Assembly (NCBI GenBank): GCA_946494435.1
Contig: CAMMBO010000021.1
Location: 1-14,554, forward strand
From: an uncultured Mycoplasmatota bacterium
GTDB taxonomy: Bacteria > Bacillota_I > Bacilli_A > RF39 > UBA660
Direction: 5' to 3'
DNA: 14,554 nt
Shown here: piece after piece, positions 1-5,668 of the stretch
Layout: the number at the start of each line of letters is the position of its first letter
Numbering within the stretch: the first letter of the stretch is position 1
Translations under genes and position numbers: made by a program
The notes under the pieces: model-generated
The model's input: the letters and a program-made list of their open reading frames with translations, nothing else
Told to the model about the DNA's origin: nothing
Databases searched by the model: none

Positions 1-1
1 T

Positions 2-1474
2 CAGTATATGATAATAGGACCTAATAAGTTTTTTATTAAATATATATCTTCTGTTTTGCCAGATTTAGATGTTACTGATGTACCACAGCTTACTTATGAA
101 GAATTTACTAAAGAATATTTAGGAGAAGACTTTTCTCTTGTTAAAGAAAAGATTAGTGATACAGAATTTAATGCTAATAAATTTAAAATGTCATTAGATT
201 ACAAAACAGTAATTGATAATTATATCGCTTATCTAGAAAAAGAGAAAGTATTACCTCTTAAAGATTTTTGTATAAAAGATTTTAATATCTTACCAAAAGA
301 AGTAATTAGAGATATCTATGATAATATTGATGATAAGTATATTTCAAATATAGAAGCAAAAATTGAAAGAACTATTTTAATGGCTAGTACTTATTTAAAA
401 AATAATCAAGATAAAGTTATTACAGCTTTAATGGCAGAGTATAATAAATTACTGGATAATGCTAAAGATAATAAATCTAAAACCACTATAAATAATACTT
501 ACGATAAGATTAAAAAAGAGTTAGAGAGTAGTGGACTTTCATCTAGTTTAAGAAAATATTTTGCTTTTAGAAGTAAAAAAACAATAGCTTTATATAGTGA
601 TATGATTAAAGATATAGAAAAGTATTATGATAATAAAGATGTAAAAGAGATTAAAGACAATGAGCCAAAAGAAAAGAATACTTTTACTTTTGAAGATTTA
701 CCGGGTTTAATTTATTTACATTATCGCTTACATGGTAGTGGTATTTATAAAGATTATAGACAAACGGTAATTGATGAAGCCCAGGACTATGGAACATTTA
801 ATTTCTATGCTTTAAAACAAGTACTATCATCTAGTAGTTTTAGTATCTTTGGAGACTTAGCTCAATCTATTTATGATTATCGTAGTATTGATAATTGGAG
901 TGATGTAATAACTAAGAGTTTTGATAATGATTGTAAGTTAGAATACTTATTAAAGAGTTATAGAACAACAATGGAGATTATGAACTCTGCAAATCTTGTT
1001 CTTGACTATATTGGACTTAAGACTGCAACTCCTGTTATTAGACATGGAGAAGATGTAAGATATTTAAAAATTAAAGAGAATGACTATAATACAATATTAG
1101 AAAGAGTTAACTTATTAAAAGAAAAAGACTATCAATCTATCGCCTTAATAAGTAGAGACACTGATGAAGCAAGGAAAATAGCTGATAACTTAGCGAAACT
1201 AGGTTTAGATATAAAGAACATTGGTGAAGATAATGTTGATTATGATAGTGGTATATGTTCTTTATCTAGTGAATTATCAAAAGGGCTAGAATTTGATGCT
1301 GTTATTTTAACAGATGCTTCAGAAGATAAATACTCATCTAAAAATAATACTGATATGAAGAATTTATATGTCAGTATGACAAGACCTTTACATGAATTAG
1401 AAATATTATATGATGGAGAAATAACTCTTCCATTAAAGAAAGAAGTTAGTAAAACTTATGTTAAAGAAAGATAG
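2..1474 (+). CDS. helD: HelD-like superfamily 1 helicase, 5' end cut off by window edge
   Basis: Likely HelD, the SF1 UvrD-like ATPase that binds RNA polymerase and frees it from stalled or terminated complexes in Firmicutes. The reading frame is already open at the first bases, and the text after the first ATG (IIGPNKFFIKYISSVLPDL) matches the part of the 1A domain that follows Walker A, so about 200 N-terminal residues including the P-loop lie outside the window. Counting from the ATG at 8, visible motifs are DEAQD at 256-260 (Walker B), GDLAQ at 282-286, YRTT at 318-321, SKGLEFD at 424-430 and YVSMTRP at 454-460 (motif VI arginine). The poorly conserved helical stretch at about 30-225 fits the HelD arm insertion, which UvrD and PcrA lack at this place. 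The stop codon lies inside the following terminator. Another UvrD-family helicase is less likely. Confidence 0.75.
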   Translation, partial: QYMIIGPNKFFIKYISSVLPDLDVTDVPQLTYEEFTKEYLGEDFSLVKEKISDTEFNANKFKMSLDYKTVIDNYIAYLEKEKVLPLKDFCIKDFNILPKEVIRDIYDNIDDKYISNIEAKIERTILMASTYLKNNQDKVITALMAEYNKLLDNAKDNKSKTTINNTYDKIKKELESSGLSSSLRKYFAFRSKKTIALYSDMIKDIEKYYDNKDVKEIKDNEPKEKNTFTFEDLPGLIYLHYRLHGSGIYKDYRQTVIDEAQDYGTFNFYALKQVLSSSSFSIFGDLAQSIYDYRSIDNWSDVITKSFDNDCKLEYLLKSYRTTMEIMNSANLVLDYIGLKTATPVIRHGEDVRYLKIKENDYNTILERVNLLKEKDYQSIALISRDTDEARKIADNLAKLGLDIKNIGEDNVDYDSGICSLSSELSKGLEFDAVILTDASEDKYSSKNNTDMKNLYVSMTRPLHELEILYDGEITLPLKKEVSKTYVKER

Positions 1475-1499
1475 AAGCAAGTTATGTTTCTATCTTTTA
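1467..1499 (+). terminator. Intrinsic terminator of helD
   Basis: Perfect 10-bp stem AAAGATAGAA (1467-1476) with TTCTATCTTT (1488-1497), an 11-nt loop, then T and AT. The helD stop TAG (1472-1474) is inside the left arm. The right arm runs into the proX remnant on the minus strand, so the hairpin may once have served both strands. The same GATAG/CTATC core recurs at 4844-4879 and 12573-12603. Confidence 0.75.
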
Positions 1500-1580
1500 T
1501 ACATCTAAATAAACTATATTATTACTATGTTCTTCTATTGATTTACCTAACTCATTAAAAAATATACACAATTTAAATAA
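1497..1580 (-). pseudogene. 3' remnant of a second proX/ybaK prolyl-tRNA editing gene
   Basis: Read on the minus strand, the last codons give FNELGKSIEEHSNNIVYLDV then TAA. This aligns without gaps to the C-terminus of the intact ProX protein at 4877-5353, FNDLIKLIEEHGNKIVYLDI. Weaker similarity continues eight residues upstream (FKLCIF.. against YTLFIR..). Similarity stops near 1580, and the remaining roughly 130 codons are absent, replaced by the promoter region of the next gene. The DNA is also close to 4867-4945, including the right arm of the terminator, so a gene boundary and its terminator were copied or moved together. It is not expected to be expressed. Confidence 0.75.
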
Positions 1581-1585
1581 TTGTT

Positions 1586-1614
1586 TAGATAGTTATAAAA
1601 TATGATATTATAAT
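1586..1614 (+). promoter_or_regulatory. Putative SigA promoter for the histidine phosphatase gene
   Basis: A perfect -10 TATAAT at 1609-1614 lies 17 bp after a weak -35 TAGATA at 1586-1591. The predicted start is near 1621, at the edge of the AAGGAGA Shine-Dalgarno site (1619-1625), giving a leader of about 15 nt. Confidence 0.45.
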
Positions 1615-1635
1615 TTATAAGGAGAGTATAATAAA

Positions 1636-1944
1636 ATGAATATAATTTTTATGAGACATGGTGAAGCGACTGATAATGTTAATGAATTGATATCTGATAA
1701 AGAGATATATTGGTCTGTTTTGACAGAAAAAGGGAAAAATGCTGTTTTAGAAACTATAAATAACATAACACAAAAGATTGATAAAATTTATGTTTCGCCT
1801 TTTCCAAGAACTGTTGAAACTGCTCATTTTCTTTATTTAAAATATCCAAAAACTGAGGTAATAATTGAAAAAAGATTACATGAAATATATTATGGAAAAT
1901 ATTCTTTTAAAAAAATAATAACGATCTTGATAATACTAGATTAA
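1636..1944 (+). CDS. Histidine phosphatase domain, N-terminal half; frame broken at an A7 run
   Basis: Phosphoglycerate-mutase-like (histidine phosphatase) domain. MRHGE places the catalytic, phospho-accepting His at residue 8 beside Arg7. SPFPRTVETA at 54-63 holds the second conserved Arg, and LHEIYYGKYS at 81-90 holds the acidic residue. The frame then goes wrong at seven A residues (1909-1915) and stops at 1942-1944 after a nonsense tail (IITILIILD). In the -1 frame the domain continues without a stop (NNNDLDNTRLKQIDGDYF..) to the second catalytic motif SHGS, His codon 2082-2084, and on into a glycosyltransferase. One extra A would restore a single protein of about 529 residues. AAGGAGA lies 10 nt before the ATG. 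This is a recent frameshift mutation, a slippage or phase-variable site, or an assembly error. As read, the half domain should be inactive. Confidence 0.75.
   Translation: MNIIFMRHGEATDNVNELISDKEIYWSVLTEKGKNAVLETINNITQKIDKIYVSPFPRTVETAHFLYLKYPKTEVIIEKRLHEIYYGKYSFKKIITILIILD
1909..1915 (+). other. A7 homopolymer: point of frame change
   Basis: T4 followed by A7. The upstream frame reads TTT AAA AAA ATA. The downstream frame has a TAA at 1908-1910 and opens at 1911, while the upstream frame closes at 1942. The frame change must therefore fall within 1911-1941, and the A run is the only slippery sequence there. A -1 step or one added A joins the two halves. Confidence 0.7.
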
Positions 1945-2150
1945 AACAGATTGATGGAGATTATTTTGTAAGATTTGGGGAATATGGTGAAAATAAATAC
2001 GATATAGAGAAAAGATTATGTGATTTCTTAAATGATGTTTACAAGAATAATTTTGATAATAATACAATAGTAATTATTTCACATGGTTCTATTATTTCAT
2101 ATATAAAAAGAATACTGAATATTAAAACTTTCCATATTAAAACTGGAAAA

Positions 2151-3221
2151 ATGGAGGAATTTATTGATGTTGATTTTGATCCTCTTTTTAAGTATATGAA
2201 AAAACTAGAAAGTATTAAATCTAAAAAAATCAACGAAAGAGTTAAACAAATTGAATTTTTAGATATAAGTGATAATTTGAAAAAGAAATTAATTACTATT
2301 GCTAAAGACGAATTTAATAATATAGAATTCTCGGATACATATTATTCTAATTTGATAAGTGGACTTAGTACTAAAAATTTAATACAAAAAACAACTACAA
2401 AATTTGATGATAGTATTATTTTAATATGTTTTTATAATGATTTTGAAAGTTTTGCAGAGAAATGGATAAATCACTATATTAATATTGGTATTAAAAATTT
2501 TGTATTAGTTGATAATAATTCTAAAGATAACTCAACAAAAATATTAAAAAAATATGAAAAAATAGTTAACATTTCATTTTGGGAGATCAAAGAAAAATAT
2601 AATTGCTATAAAATGTGTGGCTGGAAACAACAAATTTTAGAATTCTATGGTACAGGGAATAAGTTTTTAATAGTTGATTCTGATGAATTGTTTATTTATC
2701 AAGATTATGAAACTATCAAATTAGAAGAGTTTATAAATAGAAAAAATATATCATATATTAAGGCATTAATGCTTGATGTTTATACTAATAAAAAAATATA
2801 TGAAGGAAATCTTGAAGATTTTAATTATGTTGATAGAGGAACTTATAGAATTACAACTTCTGTTCCTTATAAACAAAGGTTTTATGGTGGGCCAAGATCT
2901 AGAGTTTTTGGTATTAATCCAAGTTTGCAAAAAATACCATTTATTTTATATACTGGTAATGAAGTATATGCAAACGATCATTATTATTATCCATGGGATA
3001 TAAATGAAAAAGCAATATTTTGTTCATATTTATTGCATTATAAATTTTTACCTAGTGATGAAAATAAATATAATAAGTTTGTAAAAGATGGGCGACACTG
3101 GAATAACTCACATGAATATAAAGTTTATCAATCTATTTTATCGAATTTTAATAATGCATCTTTTTATGATAAAAATATTTCAATACCTATAACTGATATT
3201 GAGTTTAATTTTAAATATTAA
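2151..3221 (+). CDS. Glycosyltransferase (GT-A fold, Glyco_tranf_2_4-like), C-terminal part of a phosphatase-glycosyltransferase fusion
   Basis: From about residue 85 this resembles GT-A glycosyltransferases of the Glyco_tranf_2_4 (PF13704) kind: ILICFYNDFESFAEKWINHY, then FVLVDNNSKDNSTKIL (nucleotide-sugar strand) and FLIVDSDELF at 172-181, where DSDE is the metal-binding DXD-like motif. These enzymes move a sugar to a surface glycan or protein, and no transmembrane helix is visible. The frame is open from 1911, and codons 1914-2150 encode the second half of the histidine phosphatase domain including SHGS. The ATG at 2151 (GGA four bases upstream) is therefore probably internal; it is used here only as the first in-frame ATG. 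The natural product is likely one bifunctional protein from 1636 to 3221. Neighbouring decayed genes suggest an unstable locus. Sugar and acceptor cannot be told. Confidence 0.65.
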   Translation: MEEFIDVDFDPLFKYMKKLESIKSKKINERVKQIEFLDISDNLKKKLITIAKDEFNNIEFSDTYYSNLISGLSTKNLIQKTTTKFDDSIILICFYNDFESFAEKWINHYINIGIKNFVLVDNNSKDNSTKILKKYEKIVNISFWEIKEKYNCYKMCGWKQQILEFYGTGNKFLIVDSDELFIYQDYETIKLEEFINRKNISYIKALMLDVYTNKKIYEGNLEDFNYVDRGTYRITTSVPYKQRFYGGPRSRVFGINPSLQKIPFILYTGNEVYANDHYYYPWDINEKAIFCSYLLHYKFLPSDENKYNKFVKDGRHWNNSHEYKVYQSILSNFNNASFYDKNISIPITDIEFNFKY

Positions 3222-3238
3222 TGATAGAAGTGATAATA

Positions 3239-3446
3239 ATGAAGAAGATTAATGCTAAAGATTTTATTGAAAAAGAAGTAGATGTTGTTATAGATAGACC
3301 TTTAGGTACATAATCATAATTAACATTATAGATAAAGCCATGTTTAGGATGCATATTTATTAGGTGTATTTGACCCTAATGATGATCAAATAAAAGCTTT
3401 AACAGAGTTTCAATAAAGATTTTTTGAGTTTATAATTATAAGATAG
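3239..3446 (+). pseudogene. Scrambled inorganic pyrophosphatase-like pseudogene
   Basis: Four pieces of the small clostridial-type protein annotated as inorganic pyrophosphatase lie in order but cannot be read through. 3239-3310 encodes KKINAKDFIEKEV, then DVVIDRPLGT, then a stop. 3304-3353 encodes HPKHGFIYNVNYDYVP only on the minus strand, although in the family this segment directly follows RPLG. 3354-3413, in a different forward frame, gives YLLGVFDPNDDQIKALTEFQ, joining the middle LGVF.P motif straight to the C-terminal region. After an in-frame TAA (3414-3416) comes RFFEFIIIR and TAG. The gene has thus suffered an inversion of about 48 bp, two internal deletions and a nonsense change. 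No function is expected. Confidence 0.8.
3304..3353 (-). other. Inverted internal segment of the pyrophosphatase pseudogene
   Basis: The minus strand reads HPKHGFIYNVNYDYVP, the conserved core of the family, while both flanks read forward. The left join sits in the short palindrome ACCTTTAGGT (3299-3307) and the right join in ATGCAT (3349-3354). This suggests inversion through small inverted repeats. Confidence 0.75.
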
Positions 3447-3475
3447 AATATTGTATAGAAGTGAAGTGATAAGTA

Positions 3476-4003
3476 GTGAATAAAGATAGAATGGAATTAG
3501 GTAAGAAATTAGATAGGGCTTTACATTATACAGCCTATAGTTTATATAAAACAGGACATAATGAAAAGCCAGTATTGTTTCATAGCTTTAAAGTAGCATA
3601 TAAGCTTTATCAATATAATTATAACGAGAATATAGTAATAGCAGGAGCTCTTCATGATTTAATTGAAGATACAAGTATTACAAAAGAAGATATAAAAAAT
3701 GTCTTTGGAGAAGCTGTTGCTAATATAGTTAATGCAGTTAGTTTTGATTCTAATATTAAAGATGAACTGGAACAAGCTAGAGTAATGTTTCAAAACTGCC
3801 TAGATTACGGAATAGATGCTGTTACCATTAAGTGTGCAGATTTAATTGATAATATTGATTATGTAATATTTGTTCAAGATAAGAAAAAACGTAATATGTT
3901 AATCATAAAATATAAATTATTTCTTTCAATGAGTGAAAGTGTAATAGGTGATACAGAAATATATAAAGAATTAGAAACTAAAGTTAAGAATTTTGAGAGT
4001 TAA
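3476..4003 (+). CDS. HD-domain phosphohydrolase, Mesh1/SpoT-hydrolase-like
   Basis: Cytosolic HD_4-type protein of 175 residues, essentially a lone hydrolase domain like that of RelA/SpoT and animal Mesh1. Metal-binding and active-site motifs are His36 (LFHSFKVA), His60-Asp61 in ALHDLIEDT, and Asp122 in KCADLIDNI; the spacing is the same as in Mesh1-type enzymes. FGEAVANIVNAVS also fits the family. There is no synthetase, TGS or ACT domain. Possible substrates are (p)ppGpp or NADPH; which one cannot be told from sequence. The start is taken as GTG because a TAA in frame at 3470-3472 excludes earlier starts. The Shine-Dalgarno site is poor (AGAAGTGAAGTGA), and an internal ATG at 3491 is the alternative. 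It is intact, although it sits between two decayed genes. Confidence 0.75.
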   Translation: MNKDRMELGKKLDRALHYTAYSLYKTGHNEKPVLFHSFKVAYKLYQYNYNENIVIAGALHDLIEDTSITKEDIKNVFGEAVANIVNAVSFDSNIKDELEQARVMFQNCLDYGIDAVTIKCADLIDNIDYVIFVQDKKKRNMLIIKYKLFLSMSESVIGDTEIYKELETKVKNFES

Positions 4004-4077
4004 TACTATAATAACTTAAAAATTATATATAATATAAATTAACTAAATTTTATTATTTATAAATCTAATTTAAATAG

Positions 4078-4083
4078 TATAAT
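4078..4083 (+). promoter_or_regulatory. Putative -10 element for the Nudix gene
   Basis: TATAAT lies 20 nt before the ATG at 4104. No convincing -35 is seen 16-18 bp upstream. The predicted start near 4090 falls inside AGGAGAG, which matches the very short leaders elsewhere in the window. Confidence 0.35.
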
Positions 4084-4103
4084 TATGAAGAGGAGAGAAT
4101 AAT

Positions 4104-4595
4104 ATGAGACAGCCACATCAAATTTTAGCGTTTCCTTATAAAAAAGATGAAAATGGAAACTATTTATATGGTATTTTTTGTAGAACAGGAAAGACTGAAA
4201 GATGGCAAGGAATTGCCGGGGGAGTAGAAGAAGGTGAAACATTTTTAGAAGCTTGTAAAAGAGAAACGAATGAAGAAGCCGGAATAAGTTATGATGCTAA
4301 TGTTATAGAATTAGAATCTATTAGTACTATACCTGTAGTTAATGTTACAAAAGAATTTATATGGGGTGATGATGTTTATTTGATTTATGAGCATTGTTTT
4401 GGAATAGATGCTACAGATGAAACTATAAGATTATCGCATGAGCATACTAAAATGGAGTGGTTACCATATGGTGATGCTAAAGCAAGATTAAAATGGGATA
4501 GTAATAAAAATGCTTTATGGGAATTAAATTGGAAATTATTAAATAATAAAACAAAGTCTAGCAAGAGAACTGAAAGAAGAAATAGGACTTATTGA
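4104..4595 (+). CDS. Nudix hydrolase, NudB-like
   Basis: Cytosolic Nudix pyrophosphohydrolase. The complete Nudix box runs from Gly39 (GGVEEGE) through Glu45 to Arg53-Glu54 and the metal ligands Glu57-Glu58 before Gly60-Ile61, matching GX5EX7REUXEEXGU exactly. WQGIAGGVEEGET, a following segment with VYLIYEHCFGI, and HEHTKMEWLPYGDA resemble NudB-type dihydroneopterin triphosphate or dNTP pyrophosphatases, but the substrate is not certain. Translation starts at an ATG after a strong GAGGAGAG. The catalytic fold appears to end near residue 147 (ALWELNWKLL). The last 16 or so residues, KTKSSKRTERRNRTY, are strongly basic and are encoded out of frame over the start of another Nudix-like remnant (4543-4710), so the C-terminal tail is probably acquired by fusion. 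Confidence 0.8.
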   Translation: MRQPHQILAFPYKKDENGNYLYGIFCRTGKTERWQGIAGGVEEGETFLEACKRETNEEAGISYDANVIELESISTIPVVNVTKEFIWGDDVYLIYEHCFGIDATDETIRLSHEHTKMEWLPYGDAKARLKWDSNKNALWELNWKLLNNKTKSSKRTERRNRTY

Positions 4596-4710
4596 TGATT
4601 TTAATCCAATAATTACACATTGTGAAGAACATAGTGATTATAAATGGGGAAAAAAAGGCTCTCTCTTATTAGATAGTTATATAAGAGAAAAAATATCTAA
4701 AATAAAGTAA
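4543..4710 (+). pseudogene. Nudix-like gene fragment overlapping the 3' end of the intact Nudix gene
   Basis: In the +1 frame relative to the intact gene, an open stretch of 55 codons starts with SLARELKEEIGL, which fits the second half of a Nudix box (RE..EE.GL). It continues DDFNPIITHCEEHSDYKW, GKKGSLLLDSYIREKISKIK, then TAA. The first half of the box (G..E.GE), the rest of the N-terminal domain and a start codon are absent. Coding character is convincing, but only the Nudix half-motif is recognised; the segment after it matches nothing I can name. Probably the 3' part of a deleted paralogue now fused behind the intact gene. Confidence 0.5.
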
Positions 4711-4736
4711 TAGAAAGTTAAATATAGCTATAAAAT

Positions 4737-4853
4737 GATTTGCTCTACATAAAATGTAATTATATTAGGAAGCGATCCAAAAAAAAACTATATGATAGTA
4801 TGTATAGTTCTATATTATATATTGGAGAAAAAATATTTCCACAAAAAAGATAG
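4737..4853 (+). pseudogene. Possible coding remnant ending in the terminator
   Basis: An open frame without a start codon reads through an A9 run (4779-4787) to SKKKLYDSMYSSILYIGEK, IFPQKR and TAG at 4851-4853. The final AAA AGA TAG falls in the left arm of the terminator, exactly as in cotJC and the gene opposite it. This suggests the true 3' end of a gene whose 5' part is lost. The product is not recognised, and the frame is short enough to be chance. Confidence 0.3.
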
Positions 4854-4879
4854 AATACAAGCCGTATTCTATCTTTTTA
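4844..4879. terminator. Bidirectional intrinsic terminator
   Basis: Near-perfect stem: AAAAGATAGAATAC (4845-4858) pairs fully with GTATTCTATCTTTT (4864-4877), with loop AAGCC. Flanking A and T runs give a U tail in both directions. It contains the proX stop (4877-4879, minus strand) and the TAG of the plus-strand remnant. Confidence 0.85.
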
Positions 4880-5353
4880 TATATCTAAATAAACTATTTT
4901 ATTGCCATGTTCTTCTATTAACTTAATTAAATCATTAAATCTTATAAATAGAGTATAATCATTTCTATTAGGATGAACTCCTATAGTCTTATTGATTAAC
5001 TCTTTATCAAAGGCAAAGATAACAACAGATGCTTCATCATAAATAAAGCCTAGAGGTGAGACAGAGCCTTTCTCTACGTTTAGATATTTCTTTAATCTCT
5101 CTGGGCTTCCAAAAGAAAGACGAGTACTACCTAAGTCTTTAGCAAGCTTTTTAATATCTACCTTCTTATCAGGGTGACAAGTAACTAAATAATGGACTTT
5201 ACCATTAGCATTTCTTAAAAAGATATTTTTAGGAATAAGACCAATTTTTTCTAAATTAATATCTTTAATCTCCTCTATAGTATAGACTCTTTTATGTTTA
5301 ATCATTTTATACTCAATTCTTTTATTATCTAATTGTTCTAATATTTCTTCCAT
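4877..5353 (-). CDS. proX: Prolyl-tRNA editing protein ProX (YbaK/EbsC family)
   Basis: Free-standing trans-editing deacylase of the YbaK/ProX family, which hydrolyses mischarged tRNA (typically Ala-tRNA-Pro) in the cytosol. Family features in order are PKNIFLRNANGKVHYLV at 41-57, the DKKVDIKKLAKDLG segment at 62-75, RLSFGSPERLKKYLNVEKG at 78-96, SVSPLGFIYD at 97-106 with the conserved GSVSP turn, and IGVHPNRNDYTLFI at 124-137. The 158-residue length is normal. The start is the ATG at 5353-5351, four bases after GAGGTG; a TTG four codons upstream is in frame but would overlap the Shine-Dalgarno site. The gene runs convergent to the plus-strand genes and shares their terminator. A 3' remnant of a close paralogue lies at 1497-1580. 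Confidence 0.85.
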   Translation of the reverse strand: MEEILEQLDNKRIEYKMIKHKRVYTIEEIKDINLEKIGLIPKNIFLRNANGKVHYLVTCHPDKKVDIKKLAKDLGSTRLSFGSPERLKKYLNVEKGSVSPLGFIYDEASVVIFAFDKELINKTIGVHPNRNDYTLFIRFNDLIKLIEEHGNKIVYLDI

Positions 5354-5374
5354 AATCCACCTCAATTTACTTAA

Positions 5375-5383
5375 ATATTAGCA
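5375..5383 (-). promoter_or_regulatory. Possible extended -10 for proX
   Basis: The minus strand reads TGCTAATAT, an extended -10 (TGn) followed by TAATAT, about 22 nt before the ATG. No -35 is recognisable, so this is tentative. Confidence 0.3.
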
Positions 5384-5410
5384 TAAACTTAATGAAATAT
5401 ATAGTAATAA

Positions 5411-5440
5411 TTGACAAATTAAATATATTTTTTCTATAAT
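5411..5440 (+). promoter_or_regulatory. Strong SigA promoter
   Basis: Consensus TTGACA (5411-5416), 18-bp AT-rich spacer, consensus TATAAT (5435-5440). Transcription should begin near 5447 and cover the 62-residue protein and the acyl-CoA synthetase-like gene up to the terminator at 7610-7644. Confidence 0.8.
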
Positions 5441-5467
5441 AAGAGTGGAAAGGAAAAATGTAGAAAT

Positions 5468-5656
5468 ATGGGTTTGATAGTAAAGAATACAAGCTTTGAT
5501 GAAGTTGATGACGATATAGAGATTGGTAGCGAGGTAGTTATTAAAGATACTGGAATAACAGGGGTTGTCGTTATGAAAATAGGAGCTATTTATCAAGTGA
5601 AAATAGGTAATGCAGTATCTTCCTATACTTATGATGAAATAGAAATTAAAAAGTAA
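5468..5656 (+). CDS. Small conserved-looking protein of unknown function
   Basis: A 62-residue protein with an acidic N-terminal third (SFDEVDDDIEIG) followed by alternating hydrophobic strands (SEVVIKDTGITGVVVMKIGA, IYQVKIG, YTYDEIEIKK). It looks like a compact beta barrel of the SH3/KOW kind, with the G-V/T-G-V-V turn typical of such folds. No family is recognised and there is no signal peptide or membrane helix. It is first in a two-gene unit, 12 bases before the acyl-CoA synthetase-like gene, and has a consensus promoter. Initiation is odd: AAAGGA (5450-5455) is ideally placed for an ATG at 5458 that is followed at once by TAG, while the real ATG at 5468 lies 12 bases after the Shine-Dalgarno core. 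Confidence 0.65.
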   Translation: MGLIVKNTSFDEVDDDIEIGSEVVIKDTGITGVVVMKIGAIYQVKIGNAVSSYTYDEIEIKK

Positions 5657-5668
5657 AGGAGAATTTGT

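Noticed and set aside
2773..3003. Open plus-strand frame of 76 codons
   Set aside because: It lies wholly inside the glycosyltransferase in another frame, is Ile/Leu-rich low-complexity text and has no Shine-Dalgarno site.
3299..3354. Invertible switch in the pyrophosphatase gene
   Set aside because: The flanking inverted repeats are tiny, no recombinase gene is near, and other deletions and a stop codon mean that flipping the segment would not restore a gene.
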